Part shown: in pieces, positions 24,486-30,324 of the stretch
Layout of the letters: each line of letters opens with the position of its first letter
Position numbering within the stretch: position 1 is the first letter of the stretch
Assembly (NCBI GenBank): GCA_002499905.1
Contig: DANP01000015.1
Span: 15,557 to 45,880 of the forward strand
Source of the DNA: Methanolinea sp. UBA277
GTDB taxonomy: Archaea; Halobacteriota; Methanomicrobia; Methanomicrobiales; Methanospirillaceae
DNA length: 30,324 bases
Direction of reading: 5' to 3'
The notes under the pieces: model-generated
What the model was told of the DNA's origin: nothing
The model's input: only the letters and a program-made list of their open reading frames with translations
The model's database searches: none
Translations under genes and position numbers: made by a program

Positions 24486-24803
24486 CCCATTTTTTGCATC
24501 CGCCCGGTGCGTCAGGAGATCGACATCTGACGAACGATTGCCCTGCGATCGCCCAATCACTTCTTATCAACGGTTCTTTTCCCGAAAAGAGCGCAAATTT
24601 TAAATAGCGCGACAGCGATGTTCTGGTAACGGTACCCGGAGGGAGAGACCCCGTTGCAGGAACAGGGGAGTGCGGAAGGGAGGTCTGATGATTTGGCAGT
24701 CCTCCCCCGCGCTCCCGGTCCCGAAATCCCTTTTCACCTGCTGTTTTTCCCTGATACGATTCCTGAACCGCTTTTTTCTCTTTCAGACCCCGGAGACGAG
24801 CCC
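24486..24803 (+). promoter_or_regulatory. 318-base gap: strong TATA box and a long structured leader before the RNase HI-like gene
   Basis: A T-run at 24490-24495 ends hisG. TTTAAATA at 24599-24606 is one of the best TATA boxes in the window and predicts transcription from about 24628, some 175 bases before the ATG at 24804. The leader contains a hairpin at 24649-24668 (CCCCGTT with AAC-A-GGGG, one bulged A, loop GCAGG) and a second at 24678-24706 (GGGAGG with CCTCCC, 17-base loop). No closer TATA box was seen. It may be a regulatory 5' leader or a separate small RNA. Confidence 0.5.
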
Positions 24804-25328
24804 ATGCACGACAGGATCGAGATACTGGTTGACGGGAGCGGCGACGGCCACTCCGTCGCCCTCTTCCCTGGCGAGGAGGTTTTTTTCTCATACGAACGAG
24901 GAGCATCAAACAACGAGGCCGAGTTCAACGCGGTCATCCTGGCCCTCGAGAACCTTCCGGGCGACAGCCATGCCCGGATCAGGACCGACAGCCAGGTCGT
25001 GGTCTGGCACCTTTCCCGGGAGGAGAGGGCACGCCACCCCAGCTTCACCAGGAAGCGGCTCGTTGTCCAGGACCTGATCCTCCAGAAGAACCTGAAGATC
25101 GATATCCAGTGGATCCCGCGGAAGCAGAACCATGCCGACCGGTTCCTGAAGCACTATATCAACAGCCTCTGCGGTGCGGCCGGAACCGAGCCCCTGTACC
25201 GGCGCGTCCGGCGGCTGGAGCACGAGAACCTCCGGCTCAAGGCAAAGCTGAAGCGGGCCATGAAGATGCTCGAGCGGCGGAACGCATTTTCTGCGGATTC
25301 GGCGGGGCCGCTGGAGATGTTCCAGTAG
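24804..25328 (+). CDS. RNase HI-like (RVT_3-type) protein with C-terminal coiled coil
   Basis: The first 120 residues of this 174-residue protein match RNase HI-family domains, which cut the RNA strand of RNA-DNA hybrids. All four acidic positions are present: Asp10 in 'ILVDGSGDG', Glu38 in 'SNNEAEFNAV', Asp62 in 'RTDSQVVV' and Asp112 in 'NHADRFLK'. Residues 130-160 are charged and heptad-like ('RRVRRLEHENLRLKAKLKRAMKMLERR'), a probable coiled coil for oligomerisation. The start at ATG 24804 is set by the family start; the open frame extends 50 codons upstream but without conserved sequence. Ribosome site is weak (CGGAGACGAG). Confidence 0.88.
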   Translation: MHDRIEILVDGSGDGHSVALFPGEEVFFSYERGASNNEAEFNAVILALENLPGDSHARIRTDSQVVVWHLSREERARHPSFTRKRLVVQDLILQKNLKIDIQWIPRKQNHADRFLKHYINSLCGAAGTEPLYRRVRRLEHENLRLKAKLKRAMKMLERRNAFSADSAGPLEMFQ

Positions 25329-25330
25329 GA

Positions 25331-25364
25331 ATCCGGGTGCATGAGCGATGCCTCGTTCCCGGAT
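25331..25364 (+). repeat. Inverted repeat just after the RNase HI-like gene
   Basis: ATCCGGG (25331-25337) and CCCGGAT (25358-25364) form a perfect 7-bp stem with a 20-base loop, two bases after the stop codon. It may mark a transcript end, though no T-run follows at once. Confidence 0.4.
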
Positions 25365-25468
25365 ACTTGGGGTGACGGAGAGATAATTCGTGCTGTTTTC
25401 CGGATCGCAGGAAGACAGGTCTAAAAGTTCCATCGTTTTTATTATCTCCTGCACTCCACCCACTCACT

Positions 25469-26044
25469 ATGAAGATTCCACTTGGCGCGGTGATACCGTT
25501 GGTGGCAGTTCTTGTCCTTGTGGTCATGACCGGCGGGTGTTCAGAGCAGCTGCCACCCGCACCACCAGGAAATACGGTATCATTGAGTGACGGGCAGGAG
25601 CCGTTCAGGCCCATCACGCTCGATGAGGGAATCCAGAACCTTGAAGCACTTTTTACCAGCGAAACAGACCTTCCTTCGGCACGACCACGGTTCTCTCTCG
25701 TTTACCTGCAGGGACGAGGGGTCAGCACTGAAGGCAAGGCGGAACAATGGATATTCGGGGTGACCACAACATGCCAGAATTATTTTGTCCAGGTTGAATC
25801 AAACCGCCAGGTGCTGGTCCCGTGGCAGGGTGAGCTGCCGGAAAAGGAAATTGATCTCTCTGCACTTGTGCAGCCGGGCGACCTGCTGGCCCGGAACTGG
25901 GACTCTATAGAGGAAGAATTCGGCCCTGAAGATACCTCCCTTGTCGATCTTGAACTATCGGAGGGTATCTATGCGGTGACACCCTGGAGGGTAGAGATGT
26001 ACAGGATTCTCTATTTCGATGCGGTCACCGGGAAAAGAATCTGA
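25469..26044 (+). CDS. Predicted lipoprotein of unknown function
   Basis: The 191-residue protein begins with a short basic start and a hydrophobic segment ending in the lipobox-like 'VVMTGGCSEQ', so Cys24 is probably lipid-modified and the protein is anchored on the outside of the membrane. A proline-rich linker (PPAPPG) leads to a globular domain that I do not recognise, with 'GKAEQWIFGVTT' and 'WRVEMYRILYFDAVTGKRI'. The last part looks like a repeat of a PepSY-like strand pattern, but this is weak. TATA-like TTTTTATTA (25436-25444) is centred 29 bases upstream, so the transcript is probably leaderless. It converges with the large surface protein gene. Confidence 0.8.
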   Translation: MKIPLGAVIPLVAVLVLVVMTGGCSEQLPPAPPGNTVSLSDGQEPFRPITLDEGIQNLEALFTSETDLPSARPRFSLVYLQGRGVSTEGKAEQWIFGVTTTCQNYFVQVESNRQVLVPWQGELPEKEIDLSALVQPGDLLARNWDSIEEEFGPEDTSLVDLELSEGIYAVTPWRVEMYRILYFDAVTGKRI

Positions 26045-26070
26045 TATCCCGTTTTTATTTAAAAAAGAAG

Positions 26071-29000
26071 TTATTTCAGGATAATATAATTCCTGCCGGC
26101 AGACGGCTGTTGTGGTGCCGGGGGTGCGGCTGAAATGACCGGGCCGGGAGCATCACCGGCATTTGAGACCACCCGGAAGAGGAGATCACCGGGCGGGAGC
26201 AGCCTCCGCGGGTAGCTCCACACCCCGTTCTGGTTGGCCTGTTCGGGCGTGAGCACCCTCTTGTCGATAAGGATCCAGGTCATACCGCCATCGTTGGAGA
26301 TGTAGTAGTCCTCGGTCACCAGCATGACCCCGGTGTAGTTACGGTAGATAGGCCACGAGATCATACCCGATTCCGTCTGGGTCGATTCGCCGACCGAGAT
26401 GTTCAGGCTGCTCGTGTTGAAGCCGGTGGTCACCATCTCCGGTACACCGGTAATGTATGTTTTCGGTATGGACAGGCTCGATTGTCCCACGGTCCCATTG
26501 AACGCGACACTTGAACCAGGACCAAAGATGTTGATGGTCCCGTCATCAAGCACCTGGAGCCGGTACATCGCCTCCCAGACCTGCCCGAGGTAGATAGTGC
26601 CGATATCGAAGCCAAGGTTCCGGGTCCCGTTGAACTCTGCGGTCTGGTCCACCGTGTAGGGGTATGACGGCTCATGGGCAGGCCGCGTCCCGTTTGCCAG
26701 CGTTGAATCGACGTGAGTTTCGGGAACATAATCGAACACGCGGTAGGTGTCATTCACGGTCACCGTGAGATTATCGACCTCCAGGGTGTCATACTTGAGG
26801 TCGACTTCGGTTCCCACGCCGGCCATGGTCTGGAGATCGCCGGCAATGGACCGGTAGATATCGGCAATGTTTGCCGCATCGCCGTTATAGTACTTGCCAC
26901 CGGTGCTCTCGGCGAGGATGCGAAGGGTGTTTCTGCCATCAGTTGAAATATCTTCAGCATATCCGATGGAATAAATCCTAATATTGTTGTTCTTCGCATA
27001 GGCGGACATGTTCTGTTCGCTCACTGTTAAACCGTCAAATGGCCAGTAACTCCGCGTTGGAAGAGTTGGGGGTGTAACCGACACATAGGGATTATTTTCA
27101 GGACTGCTAGGTTTATATGAACTTCCTCGTGCCAAAGGATCCCCGTACCAGTTGTAATCCCCGTCCGAGAGCACGATGATTGCCCGGACTGCGGATGCCC
27201 GCCCGTTGTCCCTGATCTCGTTGATTGCCCGGTAAATCCCGTACCGCATCGGCGTGCCCCCGGACGGGACCATCATATCAACGGAGCTGTTGATGAGTGC
27301 GGGATTCGCGGCGAGGTGGCTCTCAATTACAGCGTATTCACCATAGAACCGGTTGTCGCCCGGGTAGTGGGAATTGACATAGGTCTGGTGGCTCGACCCG
27401 GTGTCATATGCTATGGTGTAGGGCCAGTAGCTCTGATAGTTATAAGTCGTGGGCGTCGTCGGCATATCCCAGTAGCTGTCCCTGTAAACCCATTTAAAGC
27501 CGGTATCGCCAACATAGTTAGAATTCGAAGAGACGCCGTACATGTTGGTCCAGTCATAGAACCACCCGTTCAGGTACCGGTTACTCCAGCCGGACCCGCT
27601 CCGGTAACAGTAGTAGTACCCGCTCAGGTAGCGGTATTCCGGGCTCAGTTTTGCCCGTCCGTTCGTGCCGAATGACACGAGCCCGACATGGTCCTGCGAC
27701 GGGCTGACTTTCATGACCCCGGTGAACTCCTTTGAGGCGATCATGACCGGCACTATCCGGTCATCGGGGTCATCCTGGAGCATACTTCCGGACCGGTCCG
27801 TACAGAGAACCACATCGATGGGTTTGGGGCGGAGCGCCCACCCGTCCCCCTTCAGCCTGACCAGCACGTCCACGAAACCGGTCACATTGACCGTCTGGGG
27901 ATACACCTCTGTCTCGATGCTCAGGTACGGATAGTTCTTCCACGAGAGGATCAGGGTCTGGGTTGCGGACTTCCCGAGGGTTGCATTCTGCCAGAACGCA
28001 GTGGCCTGAATGGTCCCGGAAGCAGTCTCGTCGTAGTGGAGATCCAGCCAGTCTGCTGTGAAGCCTCCGGGATTGAAGAGTACGATCGCAAAACCGTCAC
28101 TGTTGGTCACCGCGGTGGTGCTGACCAGTTCCGGGTTATCGGTAATGGTATAGGTTTCTTCATAGACAGGGGTGCCGAGCGAAAAGGTCACCAGTTCGCC
28201 TTCCACCGGGTTCCCGTTCTCATCGATGACCTTTGCCATCAGTTCTGCCGGAATCCAGCCCACCACGTCACGACTCGGCATCGAATCAGGCACGGCGGTG
28301 AACTGCATGTCCTCGGCCTCCTGGCTGATGAACCACACCTCCTTTGAGCAGCTCACCGACGAATTGTCGACGGATCTCGCGGTGAGAGTAATCTTCCCGA
28401 TCGATGACTTGGGACCATAGGTGATCATGGCCTGGCCGAGAGAGTTTGTGTAGACAATCCGGTCTTCGCCCTGGACCGTGGTGGTGATCTGAACAGGGGT
28501 ATTCATCACCCCGTTGCCGAATTCGTCCGTGAGCGTGTAGGTGATGGCATAGAGGCTTACGCCGTCTGCATAGAGTTTGGGAGGGTTGTTGAGGTAGCCT
28601 TCAGGATTGAACGCCTGGTGGATCGCAACCGGAGGCCGGTTCGCCAGTCCCTGGACAAAGAAATACTTGTCAGGGATGCTCCCCATATCCGGGTTGACCC
28701 TGACCACGTTGATCGCCGGAGAGGTGCTCGCCTGGAGCCAGGCAGTTGCCTCCCCCAGCGCATCGACCGGAACCGTCATGACGGTAAACGGTGAGGTGGC
28801 GTTCAGGAAGAGTGCGTCCCCCAGGGGTGAACTGACCAGGAACTGGACCGTCTCGGCAATCCTCCGGTTGTCAACAGGGTTCCCCCACCGATCGATATAC
28901 CTCATGATGATCGGCGCGGTCGCACCGACCGACATCTCACCGGGGGCGTTGTATGAGGAGAGGATATAGGGGGTATCATGGTCGATCTTCTGGATGCACT

Positions 29001-29688
29001 GCTGTTCTATTACCGTCACATTGTCCCGGAAATGGTACGTGACAAATGCCTTGAGGGTTGCATTTCCGCTTTTCTTGGCCACAGTAAACCGTGACGTCGC
29101 GATCCCGGAACTGTTGGTCAGTGTGCCTTCCGGGCTGAAGGAGCCCATTCCCTGCTCAAGAATGGAGAAGTCTATGTCGAGATTGGGGATCGGGTAGCTC
29201 CCGTTCCTGACCTCAAGAATGGCATAGCAGCTGTCCTGGCCATTGGCCACCAGCCACTCTTTCGTTGTGGTCAGAGTAATGGTGTCCGGGATCGGGTTCA
29301 GGATCTCTATCTCTCCGACCGCAAAAACTTCCGAATACTGTATTCCGCCCTGGTCATAGAAGACCCGCACCGACACTCCGGCTATACCGGCTTTCGTTCC
29401 CGCACTGAACGTGGTTTCTGCAATTCCTGAAGCTGAGGTCACCGCAGAGCCCGGAGAAAGGCTCCCGAGACTGCTGTCATCAAGGATGAAACTGACATCG
29501 AGGCCCTCTACCGGGTTGCTCTGATTAAGGACCGTTACCGATATTCCTGCTGTGTCAGCACCATGTGCCACAAGAACCTGGTCTGTCAGCATGACCTGGA
29601 TCTCATCGGGTTCCGGGTCGTCCGCAAGCGCCGGGCAGACGGTGAGAACAAGGAGTAGAATCGCCACCAAGATTTTTATTTTCGACAT
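26071..29688 (-). CDS. Large secreted surface protein: Ig-like repeats plus von Willebrand A domain
   Basis: The 1205-residue protein has a signal peptide (residues 1-22, 'KIKILVAILLLVLTVCPALA'). Four or five Ig-like domains of the invasin/bacterial Ig type follow to about residue 600, each with a 'NSSGIATSRF' or 'NSDGFAIVLF'-like turn. A von Willebrand A domain begins near 622 with the MIDAS motif DRSGS (631-635); the MIDAS Thr is in 'SGGTPMRYG' near 810 and Asp in 'VLSDGD' near 839. About 110 residues rich in Tyr and Trp (roughly 690-800) are inserted inside that domain. I saw no C-terminal membrane anchor or sorting signal; the end is 'GRNYIILK'. ATG 29688 is preceded by GGGGGTG. It probably acts in adhesion or as part of a surface structure. 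Confidence 0.88.
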   Translation of the reverse strand: MSKIKILVAILLLVLTVCPALADDPEPDEIQVMLTDQVLVAHGADTAGISVTVLNQSNPVEGLDVSFILDDSSLGSLSPGSAVTSASGIAETTFSAGTKAGIAGVSVRVFYDQGGIQYSEVFAVGEIEILNPIPDTITLTTTKEWLVANGQDSCYAILEVRNGSYPIPNLDIDFSILEQGMGSFSPEGTLTNSSGIATSRFTVAKKSGNATLKAFVTYHFRDNVTVIEQQCIQKIDHDTPYILSSYNAPGEMSVGATAPIIMRYIDRWGNPVDNRRIAETVQFLVSSPLGDALFLNATSPFTVMTVPVDALGEATAWLQASTSPAINVVRVNPDMGSIPDKYFFVQGLANRPPVAIHQAFNPEGYLNNPPKLYADGVSLYAITYTLTDEFGNGVMNTPVQITTTVQGEDRIVYTNSLGQAMITYGPKSSIGKITLTARSVDNSSVSCSKEVWFISQEAEDMQFTAVPDSMPSRDVVGWIPAELMAKVIDENGNPVEGELVTFSLGTPVYEETYTITDNPELVSTTAVTNSDGFAIVLFNPGGFTADWLDLHYDETASGTIQATAFWQNATLGKSATQTLILSWKNYPYLSIETEVYPQTVNVTGFVDVLVRLKGDGWALRPKPIDVVLCTDRSGSMLQDDPDDRIVPVMIASKEFTGVMKVSPSQDHVGLVSFGTNGRAKLSPEYRYLSGYYYCYRSGSGWSNRYLNGWFYDWTNMYGVSSNSNYVGDTGFKWVYRDSYWDMPTTPTTYNYQSYWPYTIAYDTGSSHQTYVNSHYPGDNRFYGEYAVIESHLAANPALINSSVDMMVPSGGTPMRYGIYRAINEIRDNGRASAVRAIIVLSDGDYNWYGDPLARGSSYKPSSPENNPYVSVTPPTLPTRSYWPFDGLTVSEQNMSAYAKNNNIRIYSIGYAEDISTDGRNTLRILAESTGGKYYNGDAANIADIYRSIAGDLQTMAGVGTEVDLKYDTLEVDNLTVTVNDTYRVFDYVPETHVDSTLANGTRPAHEPSYPYTVDQTAEFNGTRNLGFDIGTIYLGQVWEAMYRLQVLDDGTINIFGPGSSVAFNGTVGQSSLSIPKTYITGVPEMVTTGFNTSSLNISVGESTQTESGMISWPIYRNYTGVMLVTEDYYISNDGGMTWILIDKRVLTPEQANQNGVWSYPRRLLPPGDLLFRVVSNAGDAPGPVISAAPPAPQQPSAGRNYIILK

Positions 29689-29893
29689 GCCACACACCCC
29701 CCCTACCGGGTGGATTGATTCAATATTGGCTATATAGTGAGACCCCTTATATAAGTATGGTAAATCAACATTCATGGCGCAGGTTAATCGTGCCCGTATC
29801 CATGAATCTGATTCAAATACAGGCAGAACAGCTGATTTTAACCGGTTTATGCATCAAAGATTTTTAATAGAGATAACTCCGTATCTCTGATTA
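29689..29893. promoter_or_regulatory. Divergent promoter region of the surface-protein and pilin-like genes
   Basis: For the minus gene there are two TATA-like cores, CTATATAG (29730-29737) and the palindrome CTTATATAAG (29746-29755). For the plus gene TTTTTAATA (29861-29869) is centred 28 bases before ATG 29894. Two inverted repeats lie between: ATTCATGG (29770-29777) with CCATGAAT (29800-29807), and GAGATA (29870-29875) with TATCTC (29882-29887), the latter between TATA box and start codon. These are operator candidates. Confidence 0.55.
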
Positions 29894-30324
29894 ATGGGCA
29901 CTGGTCAAGGTGGGGGAACGCACAGGAGGAGCCCTGCCCGGGGGTTAGCACGTGACGACTCAGGACAGCTCTCCATCGATTTCTTTATCGGGCTCTCAAT
30001 TTTTATGGTAACCCTGATCATTGCGACAACGATGATCTCGGGGCTTCTGATAAATCTTCAGAACAAAAAGATCGACTACGATGCCGTGGCCTATCGCACC
30101 GGGGTCATTCTTACCGAAGATCCCGGTGAGCCCAATAATCCGATCAACAACGTGACCATCACCGAACTGGACCAGTGGGAGTTCATCGGGTACGACCAGC
30201 GGGACCGGGTCCGGAGGTTCGGGCTCACCCTCTATAAGAGCTCCCCGAGAATCCTTTCACAACAGAAGGTGGCCAGTTTTTACGACCCGGCGAAATTCCC
30301 GGACCTGTCCGATTACCGGGAACG
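29894..30324 (+). CDS. Type IV pilin-like protein, N-terminal part (runs off the window)
   Basis: The frame from ATG 29894 stays open to the end of the window, giving 143 residues. A basic, glycine-rich leader ending in 'RDDSG' is followed by 'QLSIDFFIGLSIFM' and about 15 more hydrophobic residues. A glycine before and a glutamine after the likely cleavage point, with an acidic residue (Asp) at +5, matches class III signal peptides processed by archaeal prepilin peptidases (the QxSxE type has Glu there). The part beyond the helix is soluble ('AYRTGVILTEDPGEPNNPINN') and unlike anything I recognise. A probable leaderless promoter lies upstream. It is likely the first gene of a surface or pilus operon that continues outside the window. 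Confidence 0.78.
   Translation, partial: MGTGQGGGTHRRSPARGLARDDSGQLSIDFFIGLSIFMVTLIIATTMISGLLINLQNKKIDYDAVAYRTGVILTEDPGEPNNPINNVTITELDQWEFIGYDQRDRVRRFGLTLYKSSPRILSQQKVASFYDPAKFPDLSDYRE

Noticed and set aside
22201..24560. Two long overlapping open frames (453 and 448 codons) on the minus strand opposite DUF1015 and hisG
   Set aside because: Both mirror conserved genes, overlap each other and have His/Asp/Gly-rich shadow composition.
24685..24754. TGATGA at 24686-24691 followed by CTGA near 24751, a possible second box C/D RNA
   Set aside because: Box C has C instead of a purine at its first place, no D'/C' pair lies between, and the flanks do not pair.

Overview
The window is a dense stretch of about 60% GC archaeal chromosome. 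It has the marks of a hydrogenotrophic methanogen, most likely of the order Methanomicrobiales. The evidence is a thermosome with a GGM tail, TiaS, deoxyhypusine synthase, Trm5, archaeal RPA with its partner protein, CTP-dependent riboflavin kinase, a four-subunit pyruvate:ferredoxin oxidoreductase, CbiZ and an archaeal mevalonate cluster. TATA boxes usually sit 24 to 31 bases before the start codon, so many transcripts are probably leaderless. I saw no tRNA or rRNA genes, insertion sequences, CRISPR array or prophage genes. Genus and species cannot be fixed from the sequence alone.

Layout. 1-1827: the end of a PHP-domain protein, truA, a 373-base gap with three inverted repeats, and a YkgJ-type cysteine-cluster protein. 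1900-4649: porBAGD operon for acetyl-CoA/pyruvate interconversion. 4663-7741 (minus): an 11-cysteine protein of unknown function, the thermosome, and an archaeal HTH regulator. 7792-10627: tiaS, then the dys-pyrF pair. The 3' end of pyrF overlaps a sequence with every element of an archaeal box C/D sRNA (10618-10679). 10746-12231: a 120-residue protein resembling only the zinc and glycyl-radical end of anaerobic ribonucleotide reductase, translationally coupled to a CbiZ fused to a cysteine-rich domain, then a convergent DUF1858 protein. 12348-14381: RPA, its associated OB-fold protein, and a 55-residue protein. 14384-16004 (minus): a one-cluster ferredoxin and the ribK-ribB pair.

16116-21783: isoprenoid region. 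A HTH regulator, HMG-CoA synthase, thiolase and the DUF35 bridging protein form a tight operon; trm5 (minus) separates it from HMG-CoA reductase, so the first three mevalonate-pathway steps are all here. 21780-24485: RimI-type acetyltransferase (minus), a DUF1015 protein and long-form hisG. 24486-25328: a strong promoter, an unusually long structured leader and an RNase HI-like protein. 25469-26044: a predicted lipoprotein. 26071-30324: a 1205-residue secreted protein with Ig-like and von Willebrand A domains, divergent from a truncated gene that begins like an archaeal type IV pilin.

The features most worth following up are the C/D sRNA at the end of pyrF, the stand-alone glycyl-radical-like protein beside CbiZ, the regulator coupled to the mevalonate operon, and the pilin-like/vWA surface locus.
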